Shown here in pieces: positions 6,501 through 13,980 of a DNA stretch of 18,968 bases. The notes beneath the pieces are model-generated. The model saw only the letters and a program-made list of their open reading frames with translations, did no database searches and was not told the DNA's origin. A program made the translations under genes and the position numbers. The stretch is from Treponema sp. (GTDB lineage: Bacteria; Spirochaetota; Spirochaetia; Treponematales; Breznakiellaceae): positions 1-18,968 of the forward strand of contig JAIRSD010000171.1 of assembly GCA_031255615.1 (NCBI GenBank), in the 5' to 3' direction. Position 1 is the first letter of the stretch, and each line of letters opens with the position of its first letter.

Positions 6501-7073
6501 CTAGGCCGCCGCTTCCCTGCCCAGCCGGAAGGCCCGCTTGTTGGCCTCCGCCAGGGCCGCCCCCTTGCCGGCAAAGGCGGCTTCGACGGCGGCTTCCAGA
6601 CTTTCCGGCTTGATGGAAAGGAAGGGGGACGCGGCCCCCACCATGACCGTATTCACCGCCCGGGCCAGCCCCGCCTCTTTGGCGAGGGCGGCGGCGGCCA
6701 CCACCTTTGCCAGGGGGAAACCGTGGAGAGCCGCAAGGATCGAATCCATTTCCGGATAGTTGGGAATGTTGACAAAGGGTTCCGCGGCGGTCACCAGGGC
6801 CCCCGTAGGGGAGAGCCATTCGACGTAGCGGAGGCTTTCCAGGGGTTCCATACTGATGATAAGGTCCGCGCCGCCCCGGGGAACCAGATCGCCGGGGATG
6901 GGGGCGTCCGCGATACGGAGATGGGCCAGCACCGCGCCGCCCCGCTGGGCCATGCCGTGGACCTCCGACTGGCGCAGCGCCAGGCCCTCCCCGAGCGCCG
7001 CCTGGGCGATAACGGCGGCGATGGAAAGCACCCCCTGGCCCCCCACGCCGGCAAGGATAATGTCCCTTTTCAC
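6501..7073 (-). CDS. iorB: Indolepyruvate:ferredoxin oxidoreductase beta subunit
   Basis: A 190-residue protein of the pyruvate/ketoisovalerate oxidoreductase gamma-domain family, the small partner of IorA. It begins VKRDIILAGVGGQGVLSIAA, with the GVGGQG nucleotide/CoA-fold loop, followed by SEVHGMAQRGG, typical of IorB. A longer reading from ATG 7151 would run inside iorA. I prefer GTG at 7071-7073: it overlaps the iorA stop as GTGA, has AGGAGG 6 bases upstream, and gives the family's normal N-terminus. With IorA it would convert aryl or other 2-oxo acids plus CoA to acyl-CoA and CO2, passing electrons to ferredoxin. It contains no cysteine cluster for an iron-sulfur site. It is the last gene of the operon; repeat sequence follows. 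Confidence 0.9.
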   Translation of the reverse strand: MKRDIILAGVGGQGVLSIAAVIAQAALGEGLALRQSEVHGMAQRGGAVLAHLRIADAPIPGDLVPRGGADLIISMEPLESLRYVEWLSPTGALVTAAEPFVNIPNYPEMDSILAALHGFPLAKVVAAAALAKEAGLARAVNTVMVGAASPFLSIKPESLEAAVEAAFAGKGAALAEANKRAFRLGREAAA

Positions 7074-8770
7074 CGGATTCCTCCTGTTTTTGACTCCTCT
7101 CCGGCGGCCCCGGTTTCCCGCTTCCGCCGTCTCCGGTAGGCTTCCAGACATTCCCGGCGGAAGATCAGCACCGAAAGCCCCCGGTATTCCATCTCCGCCT
7201 TGAGCCGGGCGGCGTTTTCTTCCAGGACTTCCCTCCGGGATTCCAGTTCAACAACATGGGCGGGATCCAGGCCGCAGCCCAGGATCAGGGACCGCAGCCT
7301 CGCCGAAGGCACCATGGTGGGCTGGCAGCCGGTCATGGCCACGATGGAGTTGTCCAGGATGATCACCGTCATGGGGCTGTTGGCGGCGGCGGCGTCGATA
7401 AGGCCGGTGATCCCCGAGTGGATAAAGGTGGAATCCCCGATGACGGCGACGGCGTAGGGGATCCCCCCTTCCACCGCGCCCCGGGCCATGCCGATGGAGG
7501 CCCCCATGCAGACGATGGTTTCTATGGCCTCCCAGGGCGGAGCGGCCCCCAGGGAATAACAGCCGATGTCCGAACAGACCGCTACATCCGGGTGTCCGGG
7601 CCGGGGATCCAGCTCCGCCGTTGCCCGGTTGATCACCGCGTAGCTGTCCCCGTGGGGGCAGCCCGCGCAGAGCTGGGGCGGCCTCCCCGGCAGGGAAGGC
7701 AGGTTCAGGGCCCCGCCGCCAAGGATGCCGGGCCGGGGGGGGAGGCCCAGGGCCCGGCGCACATTGTCCGGGTCCAGTTCCCCGGTCCGGGGGACCATGC
7801 CGTCCAGCTTGCCGTGGATGGGGACCGGCTGGGCCAGGATGCCCCGGAGTTTTTCCTCGATGAAGGGCTGGCCCTCCTCAATAACCAGAACCTGTTCCGC
7901 CCCGGCGCAGACTTCCCGGATCAACGCCAGGGGCAGGGGGTAGGCCCCGATATGAAGCCGGACCGGGGCGGCCCCCCGCAGCCTGATCAGGTCTTCCCGG
8001 TTTTCCTCGTAGTAGTTCCCCCCCAGGCCGCCGGTAATGACCGCCAGACTCCGGTCCCCGCCGTCTTCGCGTTTGTTGACCCCGCCGCCGGCGGACCAGG
8101 CGGCCATCTCCTCCTGCCGCCGGATAAGGGAATCGTAGTTCCGGCGGGCGTGGACCGGCAGCAGCATCCACCGGGTCTTTTCTTCGCTTTTGGCGGCGGG
8201 ATTCTGGGGCCTTCCGGCCCCCGTTTTTACCCCTGAACGGGCATGGGAAAGCCGGGTTACCAGCCGGAGCATCACCGGGGTCTGGAACCGCTCGGAAATG
8301 TCAAAGGCCTCCCGGGTCATGTCGTAGGCTTCCTGCTGGCTCCGGGGTTCCAGACAGGGGATCATGGCGAAGGCGGCGTAGAACCGGGAATCCTGCTCGT
8401 TCTGGGAACTGTGCATCCCGGGGTCGTCGGCCACCGCCAGCACCAGCCCCCCCTTGATCCCCAAAAGGCTGCCGTTGATAAAGGGATCCGCCGCCACGTT
8501 AAGGCCCACGTGCTTCATCGTAACCAGGGCCCGCCGTCCGGCAAAGGAAACCCCCAGGGCCGCCTCCAGGGCGGTCTTTTCATTGGCGCACCAGGAAGCG
8601 CGGAAGGCCCCCGGGCCGGCCGTCTTTTCCGCCGCCTCAATCAGGTACTCCAGAATTTCCGTAGAAGGAGTGCCGGGGTAGCCGTAGGCGGCGCTTAAAC
8701 CCGCGTGGACGGCCCCCAGGGCCGCCGCCTCGTCCCCCAGCAGGGGCAGGGCCCCATGCGCGGTATCCAT
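7070..8770 (-). CDS. iorA: Indolepyruvate:ferredoxin oxidoreductase alpha subunit lacking the ferredoxin domain
   Basis: A 566-residue thiamine-diphosphate enzyme of the IorA family. The pyrimidine-binding part begins GDEAAALGAVHAGLSAAYGY and contains YGYPGTPSTE (29-38) and HSSQNEQDSR (about 120-129). The C-terminal half holds CAGCPHGDSY (from 368), the diphosphate-binding GDSTFIHSG (445-453) and AMTGCQP. Family members usually carry two [4Fe-4S] clusters in a C-terminal ferredoxin-like domain. Here the protein ends about 20 residues after LIFRREC in an arginine/lysine-rich tail without any CxxCxxCxxxCP motif, so that domain is missing. I start it at ATG 8768-8770, which has GGAG 6 bases upstream; the ATG at 8782 lacks a good site. 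It lies 30 bases after the symporter gene and overlaps iorB by 4 bases. Confidence 0.9.
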   Translation of the reverse strand: MDTAHGALPLLGDEAAALGAVHAGLSAAYGYPGTPSTEILEYLIEAAEKTAGPGAFRASWCANEKTALEAALGVSFAGRRALVTMKHVGLNVAADPFINGSLLGIKGGLVLAVADDPGMHSSQNEQDSRFYAAFAMIPCLEPRSQQEAYDMTREAFDISERFQTPVMLRLVTRLSHARSGVKTGAGRPQNPAAKSEEKTRWMLLPVHARRNYDSLIRRQEEMAAWSAGGGVNKREDGGDRSLAVITGGLGGNYYEENREDLIRLRGAAPVRLHIGAYPLPLALIREVCAGAEQVLVIEEGQPFIEEKLRGILAQPVPIHGKLDGMVPRTGELDPDNVRRALGLPPRPGILGGGALNLPSLPGRPPQLCAGCPHGDSYAVINRATAELDPRPGHPDVAVCSDIGCYSLGAAPPWEAIETIVCMGASIGMARGAVEGGIPYAVAVIGDSTFIHSGITGLIDAAAANSPMTVIILDNSIVAMTGCQPTMVPSARLRSLILGCGLDPAHVVELESRREVLEENAARLKAEMEYRGLSVLIFRRECLEAYRRRRKRETGAAGEESKTGGIR

Positions 8771-8800
8771 AGTTTTCTCCATATCCGTTAAATCCCCGAA

Positions 8801-10267
8801 TTAAATCCCCTCGAAGGCCCGGTCCAGCAGTTTCTTTTCCGGAGGCCGGGTAAAAGCGGAAACCGCGGGGGTTACGGCGAAGGGCGCGATAATAGCGATG
8901 CTCGCCGCCAGGGGGGAACGGCTGGAACCAAGAATAAAAAACAGGGAGATCATAATCGCAACGCCGGCTATAAGCCCCGCGTAGGCCCCGGCCTTGGTAA
9001 CCCGTTTACTGTAGAGTCCCAGGATATAGGGCGCCGCGAAGGCGCCGGACACGACCCCCCAGCTCAGGGACATAAGGTACACAATAATACTAATCTGGAA
9101 ACGGGAAATAAAATACGAGACAATAATAAAGATGGCGGAAAGAAAACGCATCATCGCTACGGACCGGTCTTTACCGGTTTTTTCATCAATCTTGGAAGGA
9201 TAAAGATCGATGGCCACCGAGGAAGAAGAAACCAGCACCAGGGAGGAAAGGGTTGACATGGAAGCGGACAGCACCAAAAGAAGAATCAGCGCCAAAAGAA
9301 CCTGGGGCAGGTGGTTGGTAAGCAGGGTGGGGACGATAAGATCGTACTGGATGACCCCGGCGGCGTTTTTCGGCACCGAATTCGGATCGAAAAACACATG
9401 GGAAAAAGCCCCGGTGGAATAGGCGGAAAAACCTATCATAAGGGCGAAGATCGTCGTTACCAGGGCCGCCCGCTTAATCACCTGCTCGTTCTTGATAGCG
9501 TAGAATTTCTGCGTCATCTGGGGGAGGCCCCAGGTTCCGAAACTGGTCATAAAGACCAGGGAAAAAACCGTGATGAACGAAGGCCGCTGGGCCGGAGCAA
9601 TATGGACGCTGTAATTTTCCGCCGCCTGCCTCAACGCTTCAACATAACCGCCCCTCTGGCCGGAAAGGACGAGTATCATCACGGCGGCCCCAAAGAACAT
9701 GATGATCCCCTGAATAAAATCGGTTATCGCGATGGCGAAGTAGCCCCCCAGAATAAGGTAGACCCCGGTAAAGGCGATCATGATGAGCAGGGCGATGTCG
9801 TAGGGAATACCGAAGACCTTTTCAAAAAGATGCCCCAGCCCCTTAAAGACCGACGCGGAGTAGGGGAGCAGGAAAAAGAAAATCACGCTGGCGGCCACGG
9901 GCTTTAAATGTTTCGCCCCGTACCGTTCCTGAAGAAATTCCGGCATCGTCATGGTATCCAGATTTTGAGTCATCCGCCGGGTCCTGCGGGCCAGGACCAG
10001 CCAGGCCGCCCCCGCGCCGATAAGGGCGTTCCCCAGGGCGATCCACAGGGAGTTAAGACCGAACTGCCAGCCCTGCGTACCCGCGAAACCAATGAAAATC
10101 ACCGCGGAAAAGTAAGAAGTCCCATAGGCCACCGCGGAAACCCAGGGCCCCAGACTGCGGCCCCCCAGGAAAAAATCGCCCAGGGTCTTGGTCTTTTTCA
10201 TCCCCCAAATGCCGATTCCCGTCATAACAAAAAGAAACACAACCAGAAACACAACACCGATGTTCAT
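8801..10267 (-). CDS. Sodium/solute symporter (SSS family)
   Basis: A 488-residue polytopic membrane protein of the SSS family (PutP/PanF relatives) with about 13 hydrophobic helices. Recognisable points are the N-terminal KTLGDFFLGGRSLGPWVSAV, the GTWGLPQMTQKFYAIKNEQ loop, and LSASMSTLSSLVLVSSSS, which corresponds to the helix that carries Na2-site hydroxyl residues in PutP. The start is ATG 10265-10267 with GAGG 8 bases upstream. It is the first gene of an operon with iorA 30 bases downstream. The context suggests uptake of an amino acid or 2-oxo/aryl acid that feeds the oxidoreductase, but the true substrate cannot be read from sequence. Confidence 0.9.
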   Translation of the reverse strand: MNIGVVFLVVFLFVMTGIGIWGMKKTKTLGDFFLGGRSLGPWVSAVAYGTSYFSAVIFIGFAGTQGWQFGLNSLWIALGNALIGAGAAWLVLARRTRRMTQNLDTMTMPEFLQERYGAKHLKPVAASVIFFFLLPYSASVFKGLGHLFEKVFGIPYDIALLIMIAFTGVYLILGGYFAIAITDFIQGIIMFFGAAVMILVLSGQRGGYVEALRQAAENYSVHIAPAQRPSFITVFSLVFMTSFGTWGLPQMTQKFYAIKNEQVIKRAALVTTIFALMIGFSAYSTGAFSHVFFDPNSVPKNAAGVIQYDLIVPTLLTNHLPQVLLALILLLVLSASMSTLSSLVLVSSSSVAIDLYPSKIDEKTGKDRSVAMMRFLSAIFIIVSYFISRFQISIIVYLMSLSWGVVSGAFAAPYILGLYSKRVTKAGAYAGLIAGVAIMISLFFILGSSRSPLAASIAIIAPFAVTPAVSAFTRPPEKKLLDRAFEGI

Positions 10268-10449
10268 AATACAATCCTCATTCTAAGTTTGAATATAAAG
10301 ACTCCGAATATCTTACCCATATCGGGGTCCTTGTACCAGTCCCGGCCGCCGGATTTTAGCGCGGCGCCCCTTTCAAATTCCGGTTTTGACAGCCCAAACG
10401 CCAATTTCGAAGGTCCGGTTGAGGCAAGTCCGCGTGTCTCCCGTATGTT

Positions 10450-10564
10450 GGGCGCATTTTTTGCGGCTCCGCCGCAAAAAACCGGGCTATCCGGGGCTCC
10501 GGCTTCGCCTCCGGCCCCGGCGCGGAGCGCCGGGTCTGCTCCGCACCCCTCCTATCCCTTGCGC
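10450..10564 (-). repeat. Structured dispersed repeat, copy D (minus strand)
   Basis: On the minus strand it reads GCGCAAGGGATAGGAGGGG (from 10564), TGCGGAGCAGA, a perfect CCCGGCGC/GCGCCGGG hairpin, GGGGCCGGAGGCGAAGCC, GGAGCCCC, GGATAGCCCGG, and a hairpin TTTTTTGCGG/CCGCAAAAAA. It then closes with TGCGC (10452-10456), paired with the opening GCGCA. The hairpin arms differ from copy E at the same places while staying complementary. Confidence 0.7.
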
Positions 10565-10570
10565 GGGCAA

Positions 10571-10621
10571 GGAGTTTCGCGAAGCGAAACTCCGCAAAAC
10601 CAAAAGGCGCGGCCTTTTGGT
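10571..10621. repeat. Two hairpin cassettes beside repeat copy D
   Basis: GGAGTTTCGC (10571-10580) pairs with GCGAAACTCC (10584-10593); this stem is identical to the one beside copy B. ACCAAAAGGC (10599-10608) pairs with GCCTTTTGGT (10612-10621); the same stem, slightly diverged, lies beside copy E at 13640-13662. The cassettes travel with the core but in different combinations. Confidence 0.6.
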
Positions 10622-10767
10622 CCGGCATCCATGCCGTTTTTTGCCCTTCGGAGTTGCCGCGCTTCACGCAGCATCCAACATCGGACACAGCCGGCCTCCC
10701 TGCCGGCGGCATGAATGCCCCGGTACGGCTTTCGCCTTCGCCGGATCGGCCTCCGTTTGAGAGTCCC

Positions 10768-10796
10768 TTCACTTTTTTTCTCCGGCGGATTATACT
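10768..10796 (+). promoter_or_regulatory. Candidate promoter for the glycosyltransferase-helicase pair
   Basis: TTCACT (10768-10773), a 17-bp spacer and TATACT (10791-10796). Transcription would begin near 10803, inside or at the edge of the MITE-like element, and give a leader of about 330 nt with several hairpins before the gene at 11135. Confidence 0.45.
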
Positions 10797-10805
10797 GTAT
10801 AAATA

Positions 10806-10923
10806 GAGTCTGTCCATAATGTAGATATTATGGACAGACTTCCTTGAAAACCGTATTTTCGCAGCCTTTAGGCGAGAAAATGCAAGGTCTGTCCGCAAAG
10901 CAGCCGGCTTTGTGGACAGACAC
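10806..10923. mobile_element. MITE-like element of nested hairpins, with flanking direct repeat
   Basis: The ends are imperfect inverted repeats: GAGTCTGTCCATAATG on the left and, read in complement, GTGTCTGTCCACAAAG on the right. Each end is itself a hairpin: 10807-10820 with 10827-10840 (14 bp, perfect) and 10887-10901 with 10907-10921 (15 bp, one wobble). A third imperfect hairpin (about 10852-10882) lies between. TAAATAGAG occurs at 10800-10808 and again at 10924-10932, so a target duplication of 6-9 bp is likely. No reading frame is carried, so it would need a transposase from elsewhere. Confidence 0.6.
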
Positions 10924-10931
10924 TAAATAGA

Positions 10932-11120
10932 GTTGCCGGGGAAAACTGAAGTTTCCCCCGGCAGCCCCTTAAAAACGATGATGGTTGGGTGATTTGGAAA
11001 CCCCGGTTTCCACAAACAGCATCTTTAACAAAGCGTAGAGCCGCAGTTTTGCCGGCGCGGAACGGAGGATCGCGGGATTTTGGATGGATTTTCCATAACG
11101 CCCCGGAGGCGGAAAAATCC
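10932..11120 (+). promoter_or_regulatory. Leader hairpins upstream of the glycosyltransferase
   Basis: Three hairpins follow the MITE: 10932-10965 (GTTGCCGGGG.../...CCCCCGGCAGC, one mismatch), a GGAAACC/GGTTTCC palindrome near 10996-11011, and GGATTTTCC (11086-11094) with GGAAAAATCC (11111-11120). The last ends 4 bases before the GAAGGA ribosome binding site. No T-run follows, so they are not clear terminators. Role unknown. Confidence 0.35.
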
Positions 11121-11134
11121 GGCGAAGGACATTA

Positions 11135-12289
11135 ATGAATATCGGTATTTTCAGTGATTGTTATACCCCCCAGGTGAACGGGGTAGTTACCGTGGTCAGG
11201 ACATTGAAAGCCGAGTTGGAAAAACGGGGGCACCGGGCCTATGTTTTTACCGTCCAGCATCCCAAGGCGGTTCCCGAGGAAAATGTTTTTCGGATTAAGT
11301 CCTTCCAGTTTCCCGCGGAACCGCAGCACCGGATTGGATTCTTTGTCGAAAGACAGATAATTGATCTGGCCCGGCCCCTCAATCTGGATATTATCCATAC
11401 CCATACGGAATTCAGCCTTCATATCGCTTCCCGGAGCTTAAGCAGAAAACTTGATATTCCCTCTATCCACACCCTGCATACCTATTACCAGGATTACCTT
11501 TACTATACCCGTTTACTGGAACCCATCCTAAAGAAAAATTTTTCCGTCGTATTAAAAACCATGTTTCGCCGCCAGTACTGCATCGTAGCGCCCTCAAAAA
11601 AAATAGCGAATTATTTAAGGGAAGCGGATTTCGCCAAACCGGTCAGAATTGTTCCCAACGGGATCGATCTTTCTTTTTTCTATGACCGTTCCGCCAGCCT
11701 GCGGCAGGGCGGAATGGATATGCGGCGGCGTTTTGGCATCGCCCCCGAGGACGAGGTCATTGTTTTCGTGGGCCGTTTGGGCATCGAAAAAAACGTTGAT
11801 ACCCTGCTTGACAATTTTCAGGAAATAAAATCCCGCCGTCCCCAGGTAAAACTTGTCATTGTGGGGGACGGCCCCGACCGCCGGGCTTTGCAATCCTACT
11901 GCCATGAATTGGGCGTTGCCGATTCGGTTATTTTTACCGGATATCTGCACTGGCCCGACGAGATTAGCCACATGTACGCAGCCTCTGATATTTTTATGAG
12001 CGCCTCCCACAGCGAGGTTCACCCCGTTACTTTTATTGAGGCCATGGCATCGGGGCTTCCCATTATCGCCGCCGCGGATTTAAGTATTACCGATATGGTT
12101 ATGGGAGGGGAAAACGGCTGGGCCGTGGAGGACGACACAATGCTCTGGGAAAAGGCCATCGCCGTCCTGGCCGACAAGGAGGCAAAGATGCGGATGGGCA
12201 AAAGGTCCGAGGAACTTTCCCGGAATTATTCGGTGGATCGATTCATTGACGCCATGATCGCCGTTTACGAAGAGTTTCGTAAAAAGTAG
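11135..12289 (+). CDS. GT4 glycosyltransferase, diacylglycerol glucosyltransferase-like
   Basis: A 384-residue GT-B fold retaining glycosyltransferase of family GT4. The start [20 protein letters not shown] has the acceptor-side loop typical of 1,2-diacylglycerol 3-alpha-glucosyltransferase-like enzymes that build membrane glycolipids. The donor-binding half includes VPNGIDLS (173-180), [10 protein letters not shown] (211-220) and the E-x7-E motif as E294 and E302 in [15 protein letters not shown]. It has no membrane helix and would act peripherally at the inner membrane face. The start has GAAGGA 6 bases upstream. A DEAD-box-like helicase begins 9 bases after the stop, so the two are co-transcribed. 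The lipid acceptor is inferred from similarity of the N-terminus; another acceptor is possible. Confidence 0.85.
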   Translation: MNIGIFSDCYTPQVNGVVTVVRTLKAELEKRGHRAYVFTVQHPKAVPEENVFRIKSFQFPAEPQHRIGFFVERQIIDLARPLNLDIIHTHTEFSLHIASRSLSRKLDIPSIHTLHTYYQDYLYYTRLLEPILKKNFSVVLKTMFRRQYCIVAPSKKIANYLREADFAKPVRIVPNGIDLSFFYDRSASLRQGGMDMRRRFGIAPEDEVIVFVGRLGIEKNVDTLLDNFQEIKSRRPQVKLVIVGDGPDRRALQSYCHELGVADSVIFTGYLHWPDEISHMYAASDIFMSASHSEVHPVTFIEAMASGLPIIAAADLSITDMVMGGENGWAVEDDTMLWEKAIAVLADKEAKMRMGKRSEELSRNYSVDRFIDAMIAVYEEFRKK

Positions 12290-12298
12290 GTTCCCGCG

Positions 12299-13546
12299 GT
12301 GGATGATTCTTTTGCGGCCCTGGGGGTCCTGCCTTACTTTTCCGCCCGTCTGGGGGACCGGAATATTTACAAACCCACGGATATTCAGCGGAAGGTTATA
12401 CCGGAGCTGGGGGCGGGCCGGTCTCTGATCTTCCGCTCCGCCACCGGGACGGGCAAGACCTTCGCCTACCTTATCCCCCTGATGCAGCGTCTTTTTGCGG
12501 GCGGTCCCGGCGGAGGGGAGGGGAATGTGGCGGCAGCCGGAAACAGGGGCCCCGCCCTGCTGGTTCTTTCTCCCACCTACGAACTCTGCGCCCAGATCAG
12601 GGGGGAGGCCGAATTCCTGCTGGGCCGCGGCGGCCCGGACAGGGACGGCCCCCCGATTTTCCAGGCTTCCGGGGTCGGCCTTCTTACCGGTTCGGGAAAC
12701 CTGAGCCGGCAGATCGACGGATTAAAGAAGGACCGGCCCCTGATCGCGGTGGGGAATCCCGGCAGGATCCTCCTCCTGGTTAAAATGGGAAAACTCAAAT
12801 TGGACGCGCTCAGGGCCCTGGTCTTTGACGAGGGGGACCGGCTTGCGGCGGAGGATCTGCGGAAAGAAACTATGGAATTGGGGGGCCTTATTGCCGGAGC
12901 CCTAAGACGCCGGGACCCCGCCGGGAGTCCGGGCCTCCTCTGCGCCGCCTGTTCCGCCACCATGTCCGCCGGGGACCGGGAGTCCCTGCTTTCCCTGGCG
13001 GGCCCCGATGTGGGCTTCGTGGAAACCGGGGAGCAGGAAATTCTCCGGGAACAGATACAGCATTGGGCCGTCTGGAGCGAAGACAGGCGGAAGGTCCAGA
13101 CTCTCCGGTCCTTCTTGGCGGCGGTCCGCCCCCAAAAGACCCTGGTTTTCGCCGGCCGTTCCTGGGACGTGAGGAAGATCCTCCCCCAGCTCCTCCGCCT
13201 TCCCGCCGCCGCCCTCTACGGCGGCATGGACAAAATCAGCCGCCGGAACGCGGCGGCCGCTTTCCGGTCGGGGAAAGTAACAATCCTGGTGTCCAGCGAT
13301 CTCGCCGCCCGGGGGCTGGATATTCCGGGGATCAGCCATGTGATCGCCCTGGATGTACCCCAGGACGAGGAAACCTACATCCACCGGGCGGGCCGCACCG
13401 GCCGGGCGGGGAAGCGGGGGATCATGGTAAGCATCGGGGATGGGGAGGAGATGCGGCGTCTTGCCCGGCTGGAAAAACGGCTGGGCCTTACGGTGTACCC
13501 CAAGGAACTCCGCCAGGGGCGGATAAGCGCCCCCGCCGGGGAATAG
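12299..13546 (+). CDS. DEAD-box-type RNA helicase with a DEGD motif
   Basis: A 415-residue superfamily 2 helicase with both RecA domains. In order: Q-motif-like YKPTDIQ (24-30), motif I SATGTGKT (47-54), Ia PTYELCAQ (92-99), Ib NPGRI (153-157), motif II DEGD (177-180) in place of DEAD, motif III SAT (219-221), the DLAARGLDIPG motif V region and motif VI HRAGRTGR. There is almost no C-terminal extension, so no extra RNA-binding tail. Start is GTG 12299 with a weak AGG upstream; translation is probably coupled to the glycosyltransferase, whose stop is 9 bases away. Glutamate of motif II is kept, so ATPase activity is expected. A role in RNA remodelling or ribosome assembly is likely from the family but not specified here. 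Confidence 0.88.
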   Translation: MDDSFAALGVLPYFSARLGDRNIYKPTDIQRKVIPELGAGRSLIFRSATGTGKTFAYLIPLMQRLFAGGPGGGEGNVAAAGNRGPALLVLSPTYELCAQIRGEAEFLLGRGGPDRDGPPIFQASGVGLLTGSGNLSRQIDGLKKDRPLIAVGNPGRILLLVKMGKLKLDALRALVFDEGDRLAAEDLRKETMELGGLIAGALRRRDPAGSPGLLCAACSATMSAGDRESLLSLAGPDVGFVETGEQEILREQIQHWAVWSEDRRKVQTLRSFLAAVRPQKTLVFAGRSWDVRKILPQLLRLPAAALYGGMDKISRRNAAAAFRSGKVTILVSSDLAARGLDIPGISHVIALDVPQDEETYIHRAGRTGRAGKRGIMVSIGDGEEMRRLARLEKRLGLTVYPKELRQGRISAPAGE

Positions 13547-13635
13547 GGCTTCTATGCCCGGCTGTTCTTGACGGGCCTCTTTCCCGGCAGCCGGTAAACG
13601 TCGAAACCGGGGTCGATGCAGGGCCGGCATGGAGG

Positions 13636-13782
13636 CCGAACCAAAAGGCGCAGCCTTTGGGTTGTTCGGCGTTTGGGGCCTTGCCCCAAACGCCGCCTTG
13701 CAAGGCCGGCGTGAATAATTTCTCAGGGTTTTTGCGCAGCAAAAACTCACAAGCCGAAAATCCGCACGGATGCGGATTTTCG
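13636..13782. repeat. Hairpin cassette array upstream of repeat copy E
   Basis: Consecutive stems: CCGAACCAAAAGGC with GCCTTTGGGTTGTTCGG (13636-13669); GCGTTTGGGGC with GCCCCAAACGC (about 13669-13694, perfect); GCCTTGCAAGGC; GGTTTTTGC/GCAAAAACT (about 13728-13748); and GCCGAAAATCCGCA with TGCGGATTTTCGGC (13753-13784, perfect 14 bp). No gene lies in 13547-13980; this array and copy E fill it. Confidence 0.6.
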
Positions 13783-13785
13783 GCC

Positions 13786-13889
13786 GCGCAAGGGATAGGA
13801 GGGGTGCGGAGCAGCCACGCCGCAAGGCGGGGCCGGAGCGAAGCGGAGCCCCGGATAGCCCGGTCCCCGCCGCAGGCGGGGATGCGCCC
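13786..13889 (+). repeat. Structured dispersed repeat, copy E
   Basis: The tidiest copy. GCGCAAGGGATAGGAGGGG opens at 13786, followed by TGCGGAGCAGCCA, hairpin CGCC-GCAA-GGCG, GGGGCCGGAGCGAAGCGG then AGCCCC, GGATAGCCCGG, hairpin CCCCGCCGCAGGCGGGG and TGCGCCC. TGCGC (13883-13887) pairs with the opening GCGCA (13786-13790). It is followed by an alternating AT run (ATATATATAT). Confidence 0.7.
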
Positions 13890-13980
13890 ATATATATATG
13901 ATACGCGGACTGCTAAACCGGGAATTGCCGATTGCGTTTTTTTCCGCCTGCCGGATTCGGCTTGTTTTTCGGCGGGGCGC

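Noticed and set aside
6501..7151. Longer iorB starting at ATG 7151
   Set aside because: The extra 26 residues lie inside iorA in another frame and are not family-like, while GTG 7073 has AGGAGG and a GTGA overlap.
7256..8236. 326-codon plus-strand frame opposite iorA
   Set aside because: Low-complexity G/P/D/R composition and complete overlap with conserved iorA sequence.
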